A stretch of 64,000 nucleotides of DNA from NCBI GenBank assembly GCA_025618425.1, contig CM046832.1:73310619-73374618 (forward strand), given 5' to 3'. This DNA comes from Heliocidaris tuberculata (taxonomy: Eukaryota; Echinodermata; Echinoidea; Camarodonta; Echinometridae). Under the pieces are notes generated by a model. That model ran no database searches, was not told where the DNA came from, and was given only the letters and a program-made list of their open reading frames with translations. Made by a program: the position numbers and the translations under genes. Below, piece by piece: positions 1 to 12,133 of the stretch. Positions within the stretch are counted from its first letter, which is position 1. Every line of letters begins with the position of its first letter.

Positions 1-1522
1 GAGGCGAATAATGGTTTTCGAACCCCTCGTGAAGACAAGATGGGCACCATGAAATAGGTCATTACCAAGATAATCAAATTATTCAAAGAAACTGATAAGA
101 AGTTCTGTCTCAGTGAAGATGCCGAATACAAAAAAAAAAACCCAGCAGTTTCTATTTCGCTTATAGAAGAAGTAATGTTACATAGCCTCAGGTTGATCTA
201 TTATGGTGATGTGTCTCATATGTTTTGGATTTCAAAATGGTAAAGAACTTTACAGCAAAAAAAAAGGTGTACACTGTATTCGATCACTGTAACTGTCCAC
301 GTTGGTGGTTTACACTTGGTCAATACAGGCGAAAGGATTATCCTCTTGCAATGCTTGTGTTTGAATTGGTCAGATAGCTGCCCTGAATGACGATTATTTG
401 TAGAAGGGATACGACGTAGTGAGCAGAGAAAATGGGGACAAGTAAGATGAGAGGAATCTTGGGTAAATAGACAGGCCACTGAGAAAGATTAACATTTACC
501 TTGTTTCGACCGAATATTGCAGGCAAAGTAACAAAATATGAGAAGGATCAACTGATATAATGATTTGATTATACCAGTGATTATATCGCTTTCTGTTTTA
601 GGTTCATGAAGGGATAAAAGTAAATGGAACACTTTTGTGCCTGTTCTTAAGCAATAATTATTAACACAGCTTTATTGTTGCCGAGTTTGACACGTTTTGA
701 TCCCTAGATCTCCTGATAATAACAAAGAATCAATCATTGTCATCAGCTGTACCTGATTGCCGTCATGATGTCATAATAGAGATAGAAGATGGCATTAGAT
801 ACTTTACTTATTCTGGTTGCATCATCAACCATGTGGGTGTTCTCTCAACGGGATCATCAATCCTCAAAAATGGAATATCCAGGAGTCACGGGTGATGGTT
901 CTGAGTATAAGCACTGTTTTATTAAGAAACCGATGCAACTAATACATTCGCACTTAATGGCAGTTAAATCAACGACTCCTTGTAAGCTATGCTAATCATA
1001 CATTCTTGCCAAAGACGGGCATTACAAAATTTGTAAACTTGCTATGGACTAGAGATGATGAAACGTATGATGTCACCAAAACATAAGCTTCTTCTGATCC
1101 TGAATTAAGTTGTAGTACTCTGGCTTGGACTTGGCTGGTGGCGTACGATGATGATGTATGATGAAGCATTATAGAGATTCCTTCCAATGTGACATGATCC
1201 ATGTGATATTTACTTACTCTTTGTGCGGTCGGTCAAGTCCGATGTGCCCTTGATGACCTGGTTCTGTCCGTCAACACCAAGTTGGACGGCGGAAACTATA
1301 CCATGACCAGCTCATGCTTCAGAGAGAGAGAGAGAGAGAGAGAGATACGTTAATATCGAGGGATGTTATTCAAGTAAAGATGAGTAATATTACTACTGGC
1401 AGAGATAGAATTAGTAGAAACTTAGATTCTTGACAGGATGCATGAGAGAAGGAAAAATGTAAGAGAATACTTTTAAAATCTTCTGTAGGATTACATTACG
1501 TAATATCTGCGAATCTTAGTGG
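1..1522. other. Intergenic, no supported gene
   Basis: I see no exon with convincing splice sites or conserved protein signal here. A (GA)n microsatellite of about 25 bases lies at 1321-1345. One short ORF with a hydrophobic N-terminus (789-995) is listed separately at low confidence. Confidence 0.5.
789..995 (+). CDS. Possible small secreted peptide ORF, 68 aa (weak)
   Basis: This ORF begins MALDTLLILVASSTMWVFSQ, a hydrophobic stretch that would pass as a signal peptide, followed by a polar tail with two cysteines near the C-terminus. I do not recognise a domain. A GTAAGC donor-like site lies near the 3' end, so it could instead be a first coding exon. There is no supporting promoter or acceptor signal, and 68-residue ORFs arise by chance in a window this size. 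Treat it as a candidate only. Confidence 0.15.
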   Translation: MALDTLLILVASSTMWVFSQRDHQSSKMEYPGVTGDGSEYKHCFIKKPMQLIHSHLMAVKSTTPCKLC

Positions 1523-1809
1523 AGGTGTCGTGGTATAGTGGTTCATTCACTTGACTCTCAATCCAAGGGTTGAGGGTTCGCATCTCAGCCCGGCACTAGC
1601 GTCTTTTGGTAAGACCTTAATCCGCGTTTGCCACTATCCACCCAGGTGTTAAAGTGTTAAATGGGTACCTGGCAGGATTTATTCCTTGAAGTGCACTGTG
1701 CGCTGATTACGGCAGCCGGAGTTAAAGCATGCAGGCTAATAATATCCAAACACTTTGGAAGCGCATAGGGACGTTATATCATAATGTGATATGCGCTATA
1801 CAAGAACGG

Positions 1810-1815
<6 letters not shown>
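1523..1815 (+). mobile_element. tRNA-derived SINE with TTA tail
   Basis: The head (about 1524-1595) reads like a tRNA gene: an A-box-like TGGTATAGTGG at 1531-1541 and a B-box-like GGGTTCGCATC at 1574-1584, the pair used by RNA polymerase III. A unique body of about 215 bases follows and ends in a long (TTA)n run. This is the layout of tRNA-derived SINEs. The same body, truncated and inverted, recurs near 50580-50690, which supports a dispersed repeat. It is not a functional tRNA because the arms do not pair as a cloverleaf and the sequence runs on into the body. Confidence 0.8.
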
Positions 1816-2110
<295 letters not shown>

Positions 2111-2560
2111 GAATTGAATTGAATTGTTCAGGTTTATTGAGTAAAAAACATTCAAATTAGCAGCCAAAGGCTGAAACAAATTGAATTTACAATAAAAAAT
2201 GTCATACGAAAAGTAAGCCGATGAAATACAATCAAAATACAAAATAGAAATAACATTGCACATTCAATTGAACAGGGAAATGAATATTACAATCATAAAA
2301 GAACAGACCAGAAAATATATGTAGAAGAAAAGGGAATAAAAAGTAGGAAGCAGAAATCTAAAAGCAAATCAAATGGAACTATTGCCCAAGAAAATACAAA
2401 ATTGAGATTTTAAAATAAGAAGTTGAATTGCAGTTAGATTAAAATTCAGAGTAATTGGTAATGCAATTTACAGTAGCAATCAGGAAAATATACAATTATG
2501 AATGATAATATGATTTAAAAGATCAAAAAGATTAAAATATTATTATTAGCAGCAGATGGT
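2111..2560 (-). mobile_element. Antisense 3' end of a LINE-like retroelement (probable)
   Basis: Read on the minus strand, the sequence carries an AATAAA-like hexamer followed by a tandem CAATT-type tail that runs into the TTA repeat. Short tandem tails of this kind are typical of L2/CR1-type non-LTR elements. No reverse-transcriptase coding sequence remains. The 5' limit is uncertain. The tail-to-tail junction with the SINE suggests two insertions meeting at a simple repeat. Confidence 0.4.
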
Positions 2561-2575
2561 AAGGAAGACATCAAG

Positions 2576-3164
2576 CAGGCGCCCGGGGCAGGGGGGAACA
2601 GTACCACCCCCACTTTTTCAAGTACCCCAAAAGTGCCCTTTTTATTTCTGAAAAATGCCCCCCTTCTCTCTGATAAGTGCCCCCTTTTTTACTTCCAAAT
2701 GTGCCCCTTTTCCTTTCTAATATATGCCCTTTCCCCTTCTGATATTAAAGTGCCCCTTTTCTCCTTCTGAAAAATGCCCCTTTTCAAATCAGATAATTGC
2801 CACCCCATTTCTCTAATCAGTACCCTTTTCGCCTTCTGAAAAGTGCCCCTTTTCAAATCTGATAATTGCCACCTTATCTCTCCAATAAGTGCCCTTTTCG
2901 CCTTCTGAAAAGTGCCCCTTTTCAAGTCTGATAATTGCCACCTTACCTCTCTAATAAGTATCCCTTTCTTCTTCTGATAAGTGCCCCTTTTTGAATATTA
3001 ATATTGCCCCTTTTCTCTCTAATTATATGCCCTTTTCTCCTTTGATAAGTGCATATTTACTTCTAATAGGTACTCCTTTTCCCTTCTAATATGTGCCCTT
3101 TTCCTCTTCTCATAAGTGCCCCTTTTCACCTCTTATAAGTGCCCCCTTTTACCTATATTTCCAA

Positions 3165-3202
<38 letters not shown>

Positions 3203-3899
3203 AAGAGCCATATCAGGCTTCAAAGAATCGGTGCGGCTTTACCATATTACTACAACTACAATGTAAGGCAGCGGAGCTGGAGGCAAAAGGGGCACAATGC
3301 TCCCCCCCCCCCCCCCCCCCCCAGCAAAGGATTTCTCATTCCGATCGCTCGAATGTGCGAGTTTACCCCAACTGAGAGCAATGTTTTCTGAAAATGTCCC
3401 CATAACTCGCTCGCTTTTACAGTATATAATGAAATCAAGCATATTGCATAAAGTATTGATCGGTATAATCCTAAAGAAAACGACAGGGTTAATGTACAAA
3501 TTAAAAGATCATTCGACATATCCCAAAATGAATTTGCTGTTGTCATTTTCATAACTAGTATATCGCTGTAAATAATATACAACTCAAGGGCTTCAACAGT
3601 AGAAAAAAGTCCGAAATTTTTGCTAGCTCGCTTCGCTCGCTCGCACATGAATCGTTAGACCATTACCTGATTACAAACAACTGCTAATAAGGGAAACTAA
3701 AGTAGTGACCAGAACCACAATAAAAATGAAGAAGATGATGCTTGATGATAATTATATTAATTGGACTGTAGGGTAATACCAATGCCACAAAATGGTCCCT
3801 TTTCCGCTTAATGTTCACCCCTTGTAGGTGCCCCTTTTCGCCCCAAAGTGCCCCTTTTTGCTGGTGCCCACCACTTTGAAAGACGCTCCGCCGCCCCTG
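2576..3899 (-). mobile_element. hAT-like non-autonomous element, copy A
   Basis: The right end, read on the minus strand, starts CAGGGGCGGCGGAGC and matches the left end of the element at 12252 for about 60 bases. Internal sequence around 3700-3800 also matches that copy in opposite orientation. The body (about 2600-3160) is a degenerate minisatellite of roughly 30-bp units built on a TGCCCCTTTT core. Flanking octamers ACATCAAG and TCATAAGG share 5 of 8 bases, a decayed target duplication at best. There is no transposase frame. Poly-T and poly-C runs at 3168-3197 and 3301-3322 inflate spurious ORFs. Confidence 0.75.
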
Positions 3900-4098
3900 T
3901 CATAAGGAAAGCGAAAATAGAGATGGCATAGAACAATGTGTTTATTAAATGGCGTAGCGTGCGTCCAGTCGTTGAGGTGGCAATTGTGGCACGGGGGCAC
4001 CGATCCATGTGGATGAAAAAAACCCCGAGAGAACACAAGGCCACTGAGTGAGAGGAAGTCTGTCTTCTTTTTAACTCTTCCATCTCCCATTCCCCCTT

Positions 4099-4131
<33 letters not shown>

Positions 4132-5289
4132 GTTTTTTTCCCTTCCTTATTCACTATTTGATGAGGGGCATCATCCCCACCATGCCCCCTGAGCGACGCT
4201 ACTGTGTTTGTTGTAATAACCCGAACAAACTAAATTTCATAAAAAACAAGTATTATCAGATGCGCTTCTCCTGACGTTTACTCATCATTTTGCATCCTAT
4301 CAATAGGGAAAGACAGTGATGTACAGAACGCTTTTACTCTCTCTGTAATGACGAGAAATCTTTACGATCCGACATTTCGAATTGTTCTCTAAAAGCCTAT
4401 TTTCCTCCCACATACATGGCATAAGAGTGATTATCGTCAATTAGTCCTGGAATTGCTTAAATCAAACTCTGCAACGACTCTTGATCATTCGAACAGTTAC
4501 GCGTAACTTGATTAGAAAAGCTGCTTTTTATTATCACCAATGTGTCATCTTTCAGACATGCCTTCACATATCAAAAATGTATTAGTTCAAAAGATCATGT
4601 TTACTGAGAATTCAATAACCAGGATTTAAATTAACAATTTTTACAAAACGCTGCAATATAGCTGCTTCTTCCTCGCCATCTTGCGTGCTTTGGTCTGATT
4701 ATCTTCGGAATTATGCCCCCCCCCCCCTTGACAAAATCCTGAACCCGCCCCTTCTTAGGCAAACAGATGAGTATAACTGAAACAGAAGTGATTACTGACT
4801 TAGACCTGTTGGAAAAACAAACACCCCAAATTGAGGACAATGTAGTTAACGATCAATAACCCGTGCTTTTTCTTGCTCTTGACCGGTCTCATGGTCACGT
4901 CACCCTACCGTCAGTTCGTTGCCTTCACACCGCTTCACGTTAGTCAGTGGACCGCAGCCTACAAAGGAAGTTTTCGTCTTCACCTCCTGCTCTCAACGAT
5001 TGGCTTGGCACGCTTAGGTACTTGAACTTACTGCCGGCAAGACTCGAAAAACGATTTGACCACGAATGGGAATTCAAAGCTAACTTTGAAAGACTATTCC
5101 CCCTGTAATCACCTATATTCGAAAGGAAACCTTCAAAGGAAATCTGGATAGGAAGTTCCGGCGCTATTCTGCGAATGTTCATGATTTACAAGCACTTCTT
5201 TGCAAACTTCTATCTTAGAGAAAAACACTAACAACAGAAAACAAGGACAATGTCAATCAACGGTAATTTAAACATGATTAGCTATTTAC
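3900..5289. other. Intergenic, no supported gene
   Basis: It contains a (CT)n tract around 4098-4130 and a poly-C run near 4718. No exon pair or protein similarity was found on either strand. Confidence 0.5.
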
Positions 5290-6182
5290 CCCGGGGGACC
5301 ACTCAGGTATATTGGTGTACACATGCGTGTCCATGGATTTAAAAAATGCCCCCTAAGCAAGTTTCATACTTTGGTGAAAAGACACCCCTTAACAAGGATT
5401 TCGCGTGCTTTTTTTTCGTAAAAATTACCCCTTAACGAGGATTTCGCGTGTTTTTTCATAAAAATTACCCCCCTAAACAGGTTTGATTGAAATATTACCC
5501 CCTAAATAAGTTTGTCTTAAATATTACTCCCTAAACAAGATTAACTTAACCAACATAAAAAATACACCACTTGAATTCAAGATCACCTTTTGCAAACTGA
5601 CATATTCTTCACCTTTGGTGGATAAATTCTTCACACAAGGCAAACAAAATAAACTGCACATATAGGAAATGCTGTTGGTTAATTACAAATGTTATTATTT
5701 ACTTCAGTTATGTAGGACAGGTTTCAAACTGTGTACTCCGTTAGGTTTAATACACGATCATCATTTGCTTACTTTTGAAAAAAAGAACAACTTTTGTAAT
5801 TTACTTCCAGAGAAATAAACTGTATCGGCAAGAAATCCATGCACAATAATCACACACATAAAGCCATTTAACAACTCCCTAGGTTCCTGTAATTGAGATC
5901 AAACACCCGTTTTTCTGCGCACGCCACCGTTCAAAGGGCGTTCAAGTTCCTGAAAATCGGATTAAAAATGTTTTGTTCGTACCATTGCCGCCGGAGTGAA
6001 AATGACCCCCTAAACGCGTTTTGCCGCATTCCGTTCAGCACCCTCTTTTTGTTGAAAATCGGCGTTTTCGGACCCCTTAACACGTAACGCGCGTTACGCG
6101 TCCTGGATGAGAAAAAGACCCCTTTTTACGCGTTTTTTTGGACGCGCATGTGTACACCAATATACCTGAGTGGCCCCCCGGG
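5290..6182. mobile_element. TIR element with 8-bp target duplication
   Basis: The ends are inverted: the left end starts CCCGGGGGACCACTCAGG and the right end closes with CCTGAGTGGCCCCCCGGG. The matching TIR runs about 38 bases and includes ATATTGGTGTACACATGCG-type sequence. The octamer CTATTTAC flanks it on both sides (5282-5289 and 6183-6190), an exact target-site duplication. The interior has short repeated blocks around TTTCGCGTG and a small palindrome at about 6083-6098. There is no transposase. An 8-bp duplication is compatible with hAT, but the termini differ from the CAGGGGCGG elements nearby, so the superfamily is left open. Confidence 0.85.
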
Positions 6183-6532
6183 CTATTTACATGGAAATAA
6201 CAATAATTAAATGAACATGTATAATATTTACAGGGGGTGGGAGCTTTTTCTTTCCTACTGAATGGGGATGGAATGAATCGTCCTCAGAGAACTCAGTTTG
6301 CAAAGAACTATCATCAAGAGACGTGATGTCCCATCCTTTTGAACTTTTGTTCAAAAAATAATTGTAGCCTATTTGTATTGCTCATGAAGGGGACAAAATA
6401 TACAAGGCAAAATGGCATATTATAGGGAGAGGTTTTTGTCACTGTGGGAGGGGCACTTTTTTACTGAAAAAATGTGGCAGCCACAGGCTCCACCACAAAT
6501 GAAAAAGTAATGAGCAGAATATGAGATTGTGC
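6183..6532. other. Short unique spacer
   Basis: No gene was seen. It ends with GAGATTGTG at 6523-6531, the left copy of the target duplication of the next element. Confidence 0.5.
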
Positions 6533-6536
6533 GTAT

Positions 6537-7010
6537 CTGGACACCTACCCCCTGGACAACCACCCCCGGATAACCACTCCTATAGGATAACCACCCCCAG
6601 ACAACTACCCTCTAGGACAACTACCCCTAGGACGACTACCCCCTAGAGCTACCACCCTCTAGGACGACTACATCCCGGGACAATTACCCTCTAGTATGAT
6701 TACCCCCCCCCCCCCCCAGCTAACTACCCCCTAGGGCAACCATCTTCTAGTACAAGTACCCCCGGACAAGTACCCCCAGACAACTACCCCCTAGGGCAAC
6801 CACCCTCTAGAACAACTACCCCCCCCCCCCAAACAACTACCCCCCAAACAACTATCCCCTAGGACAAACACCCTCTAGGACAACTACCCCCGGACAACTA
6901 CCCCCTCCCCCAGACAACTACCCCTAGGACAACCATCCTCTAGGTCAACTACCCCCCGGACAACTACCCATCAGACAACTAACGACTTAGGGTAATTATC
7001 ATTCGGACAA
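6537..7010 (+). repeat. Minisatellite array, left arm
   Basis: This has about 28 degenerate copies of a 15-17-bp C-rich unit (consensus close to CCCCCTAGGACAACTA), with poly-C expansions near 6704 and 6820. It forms the left arm of the large inverted-repeat element. Confidence 0.9.
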
Positions 7011-8842
7011 CAACCAAAATACTCTCACCCATGGCATGTATGTCAACTATCCTCCATCATCAGTAAGGATATAATGAGTATCCGGAGGATTTTTACCTGC
7101 ACGGTAAGACCTTTTTGGAAATCTGGTTATAATGAGAAGGTTTGGGTGCATTATAATGTTAATATTCACCACACCACGAGAAAAATTATATGATTGCAGT
7201 TGAATGTGTCTATACCCTTGATCACCGGGGGGGGGGGGGGGGGAGATTTCCCCTGGTATTACATTTTTCTTTTAAAATTTGGGTGTTTAAACTCGGTGTT
7301 TGATGGTGCATTGTACTGTTGCATTTTCCCATCAAATTCGGGCAAAAATTCTGTGATTGTTTTTTTTTTTTTCAAAAGTAACGTTCTGTGAAGTTCTATG
7401 ATATATTCAATATCAAATATCAACTGGGAAGGGTATAAGAGGTTGCTCTCCCAGAGTATGATCTTCTGGAAATTTGAGGGTTATAACCAAGGGTTTGGGT
7501 GAGTATAAGTAGGCCTATGCATTTTCACGAATAATAAATCCAATATCTTGCCGTGTTTCCTACTAAAAAGGGGAACTTAAAGTAACAATCTACAACGGTC
7601 TGCGAGTAAAATTCAGACAGAATCTATGGCCCCAAATAATAATTATAACTGTCACTTGTACAGCGCATAATCAATTAAAACTGCTGTATGCGCTTTAGAG
7701 CTATCCAAGATTATTAAAATACTAACAAATATGTCTTTTGATTCCTCTTAATTTCACTTTTCATTTCATTTCATTTATTCAGTTCTGCACAGAAATACAA
7801 GTACATAGTATACAGTTTACATAATATGATCACAGAAACGTATTTCCAAAAGAACTTAGAGCTCCAAGATAAGCAGAAGCTTGACGCCTTGAGAGCACTT
7901 ACAATTCAAATAAAATTTTACCACGGGGGAGTAGAGGAGGTCCTGGTGATGCAGAACAGCAAGGAGAAAGGGAGAAAGGTGGATAGAAACTGAAATGACT
8001 ATTCATCAGTAAATATTGATAATAATAGTTACTGAAATAATACACAGAAAGTGATACATACAAAAAAGCATTAATTCCTGGAAATTATGGCGTGTGTGAA
8101 CATGATTTTTTTTTCTTTTTCAATTAACTTTCCCAATTTTTCCTTAGTGTCAGGTATTTTAATACAGGATTTTGTAGAATTTTGCCGAAATTTGCAAGAA
8201 CTTTGCCAATTTTTTTTTTCTTCCAAAAATATGGGGCACAGTGCCCCTGCCCCAAATTCCAGTGAAATGAGCGTGTCAAAATTGTTTTGTTTTATAATAA
8301 TCTTAAGTGTCTCAAAAGTGTGAAGATTTGATTATTCTCTCCGTGATTATGATAGCGTCTTTGATGGAATAAATGTTTCAAAAGTCATTTATGCTAGTAT
8401 TCATAAATCTCTTGATGGTGAAAAGGCATAAATTTCCGAACATTGTGTTCTAGGTTGCTTTCTCATCCATCTTGTTTTCCGTCCCGTCCCACCCCCCCCC
8501 CCCTTAATTGATGACCAAGCAAAACGTTCAATAGAGAGTTGATATTGCACATGGGAATATCTGCCTTCATGCATTGGAGAAATTTAAAGCAATATTTTAC
8601 AATTAAGAGTACTAGTAACTCGGGGCGGGTACCATCGTATTGAGTGTGCTGTTAGTGGTAATTCCATTTCAGCCAGCGAGCGTAGCTAGCGAGAAAAAAA
8701 AAGCAACAAAAACAACGCTTTTTTAATGATAGTTTGTATACAAAAACTAGATATTGTGCTAAAGGTCATATTAATTCTGTTTTTGGCGAGCGAGCATAGC
8801 GGACGAGCACAATCTTGTTCAAGTGATCTTAAGTCCAATTTG

Positions 8843-9353
8843 GGGTACTTTTCCTAGAGAGTGGTTGTCCTGGGTGTAGTTGTCCGGGAGGTAGTTAGTT
8901 GTCCTAGAGGGTGGTTGTCCTAGAGGGTTGTTGCCCTAGGGGGTAGTTCCCTGGAGGTAGTTGTCCAGGGGGTAGTTGTCCTAGAGGGTGGTTGTCCTAG
9001 GGGATGGTTGTCTGGGGGGTAGTTGTCCGGGGGGTACTTGTCCTAGAGGGTAGTTGTCTGGGGGTAGTTGTCCGGAGGTAGTTGTCCTAGAGGGTAGTTG
9101 TCTGGGGGTAGTTGTCCGGGGGTAGTTGTCCTAGAGGGTGGTTGTCCTATGGGTAGTTGTCTGGGGGTACTTGTCTGGGGGGTACTTGTCCTAGAGGGTG
9201 GTTGCCCTAGGGGGTAGTTAGTCGGGGGGGGGGTAATCATCCTAGAGGGTAATTGTCCCCGGGGTTAGTCGTCCTAGAGGGTGGTTGCCCTAGGGGGTAG
9301 TTATCCTAGAGGGTGGTTATCCTAGGAGTGGTTGTCTAGGGGGTAGGTGTCCT
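8843..9353 (-). repeat. Minisatellite array, right arm (inverted)
   Basis: The same unit as in 6537-7010 occurs here on the opposite strand (plus-strand reading GTAGTTGTCCTAGGGGG). The short Pro/Thr-rich minus-strand frame here is a repeat translation, not a gene. Confidence 0.9.
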
Positions 9354-9359
9354 AGAAAC

Positions 9360-9690
9360 GAGATTGTGACATAGCATTGAGTGTCAAAATGTTTATGAAA
9401 GGGAGAAGAGAGGAAGTTTCATATGTGTTATCTAGTCCTGTTAACAATGAGAAAGAACACATTTCAAGGTTACAAGTACTTTTCATCATAACATCACACG
9501 ATTAATTTTATTATTAAAAGACAAACAATACTTTGATAACATATTAAACCTGTTCAGGATACATGTACACTTATGTCTTTCTTTCATGCTATCAGGGTTA
9601 TTATCCAATAACCGTTTGAGTGAGGAGATTGGAAAGAACGTTTTTGTGTGATGTGTGATTATTAATCGGGAGATAATGAAATGTTTTGAA
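9360..9690. other. Spacer, no supported gene
   Basis: Nothing recognisable apart from the right-hand GAGATTGTG target duplication at its left edge. Confidence 0.5.
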
Positions 9691-10030
9691 TGCTGATTCA
9701 GTGCTTGAGGATCATCAAGTTTTTATTTAAACATGTCCGAGAAAAAGTAGCTTTGCATCAGAGGCCCTTTGTTACACATGTCAAAAGATTACGATTAAGA
9801 AATTTTCAAGCTCTGCTTTTCAGTGGATCCCTCCACTTCCACAGGTTTAACTTAAAAAAAAAACAACAACAAAAATACTATTATACTGGATGTTTATGTA
9901 TACTTTATATTTTATAACTTTAAACCATGTAAAATGTATTTTCTTATTGAATACTGAATTGTATATTTGATTTCTTGTCAAAATCACTGTTCTGTTGGAA
10001 ATGAAAATAAAACTGAAACTGAAACTGAAG
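9691..10030 (+). mobile_element. 3' end of a LINE-like element (probable)
   Basis: A decayed frame rich in basic and hydrophobic residues is followed by an A/T-rich 3' region, an AATAAA hexamer and a short tandem (ACTGAA)n tail at about 10011-10030. This resembles the 3' end of L2/CR1 retroelements. No intact reverse transcriptase is present and the 5' limit is uncertain. Confidence 0.4.
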
Positions 10031-11297
10031 AATGCATTTAACTTTTATGGTAGTCGATTTATTCATGATGTCTGATAAATGGTGAGAAGGAATATAGAGG
10101 ACACATTTGATATTCCGGTTAATTTTAAATTCAAAATCTGTTTACTATCTTAATGGTGCAGTGTGTGTCCACTCATTTAGGGGGTTTGGGCATTCAAAGG
10201 GGAGGGGAGTACGGATCTTACGAGGTGAATTAATGTGAGGGAGCAAAGCGACTGAGCAGGAGGAGGATGTGAGATGAGATGGTCATGGTGTTATAAAAAA
10301 AAAAATTATCCTATCGTCTTTTAAAGCTATTAGATGGAGGGCAAAATTCCCCGTGCCCCTCCCCCTGCTTAGCTAACTGACTCTTTGATCCTCACTTTTT
10401 TCACACTCACATCATATTCATAACCATGTTAAAAACAGCTCCAAAAAATGTGATAGAGTGGGGATCGTTTGACACCCCAATTAAATAATGAGAAGAAGTA
10501 GTATTTTATCTGTGTTTCATTTTTAAACTCCTTACATTCGCCCCCCCCCCAAAAAAAAAAAAACAACCCTGATTAATGACACAATATTTAAAGTTTCGCA
10601 TAACAAAAGCTTTAGATTTGCTTTCCATATTCTGTAAAGATTTTGTGAAATGTATGTATCCTTTCGTGAGGTGAGTAGCAGAAATTCATACATGGGATTT
10701 CATCATATGGATATGAAATAAACTAAACTGGTGAGATGTAATAAAAGTAAAATTACTCAACCAAGATAGAAGAAAATAAAGATAAGAATAATTACCATAC
10801 TACCGCCATGGCTGTTGGAAACTGATCCGGTATTCCACTTCCAGACCTGTCGAGTTCTACTCAGAACAAGAAGTAACTCCTCGCTCAGACCCTGACTTCA
10901 AGATAGGCCAGCTACTGCTAGCTGTCAGGCAGCAAGCCAACTAAGAAGTTATGAAGGATCGTGTGATGTATTAGCTGTTCATGCAGTTCAACTCGTTATT
11001 GATAATAAATCAAAACAATGGGTAAGCCAATCCCCTCTGCTTCTGTTCATGGGATACCATGATACCACCTCCAATTTCTCCTCCTCACTACCACCAGCTC
11101 ATTCGTTATCAACATGGCAGGGGTCTGTACCCGGTACCACCCTGCCTGGCATGCCAGTGGTGTGGGTTTAACATTCGACATTCAACTTAATCATGAACAT
11201 AGAAGACAACGATAATACACTTGCCCCCCCTAACCCATCTGTTGTGATTTCCCGCGTCTCATATTTCGGCATCATTCAGTTTGCTGGGAGTAGGAGG

Positions 11298-11370
<73 letters not shown>

Positions 11371-12133
11371 GGCGAGAGAGACGGAGAGAGATAGAGAGAG
11401 CCCACATCCTATTACTCAAGTCGCTCAAGGGGTCAATGTAGGGGATTTGTTTTCGACCTCCGTTGCCACGTCAGATTTGTTCCTGCCACCATGCCCGACT
11501 TCAATTCGTGCATGTTGCCTTATCCTCCCATTCCAAAGTCTAGCAGAAAAAAATGCTTTCATAAAGTACTTCGGTACCTCACATCAATGCCGTTAGATTC
11601 ATTTCATATAATGGAAGACATTGAGATCCGTGTGTTCCGACAAATCTGTCCTCTCCTTAAATTTATGAAAGGTCCTAGACCTCTCCATGCTTCGTCCAGA
11701 TTTAGGAAAATCGATAAAGTTCAGCTATGTTTTCTCCTACACATAATCATGCATAATCATGCATAAAATTGACAAGCACACTCTTTCTCTCTCTCTCTCA
11801 TTTGTTATTTTCGTAATTTATGTCATCGTATACAATCGTCAACCTCCAAGTTCTCGAATGTTATTGTTCCTCAAAGTCTCGAATTTCCGCTATCGTCAAT
11901 CCTGGGGTGGTTCATGATAACTATTGGGGTCATTACGGGTCAGCTAGTGAACTCCTCTTGACATCTTTACCATGATTACTGATGGGTTCGGCTATGCTAC
12001 AACTCCCCCTTATATTAACCCTACCGTATAACATCAACGTTAAACAAAAATGGGGGTGGCCGAGTCAGGATATGTACAAAATATGATGTCAGTACAGGGG
12101 CGGACCCAGGCTTTGTAAAAGGGAGGGCACAAT
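10031..12133. other. Intergenic, with (GA)n microsatellite
   Basis: There is no supported gene. A (GA)n tract spans about 11298-11369. A 91-residue frame at 11491-11766 has no signal peptide, domain or splice support. Confidence 0.5.

Larger units (their letters stand above)
6533..9359. mobile_element. Large TIR element with minisatellite ends (MULE-like?)
   Basis: The ends are inverted: the left reads GTATCTGGACACCTACCCCC and the right, on the minus strand, GTTTCTAGGACACCTACCCC. GAGATTGTG is repeated exactly on both flanks (6523-6531 and 9360-9368), a 9-bp (perhaps 10-bp) target duplication. Each end continues into an approximately 480-500-bp array of a roughly 16-bp unit built on CCCCCTAGGACAACTA, in opposite orientation at the two ends. 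The 1.8-kb middle holds poly-G runs and no convincing transposase. Long TIRs with 9-10-bp duplications are a Mutator-like trait, so that assignment is an inference. Confidence 0.75.

Noticed and set aside
1201..1315. Possible exon (a plus-strand frame with LDDLVLSVNTKLDGG; a minus-strand frame before GTAAGT)
   Set aside because: Both strands look partly open, no neighbouring exon fits either, and no family is recognised.
2620..3160. A CRISPR-like array
   Set aside because: The units are degenerate and adjacent with no unique spacers, in a eukaryotic context; it is a minisatellite inside a transposon.
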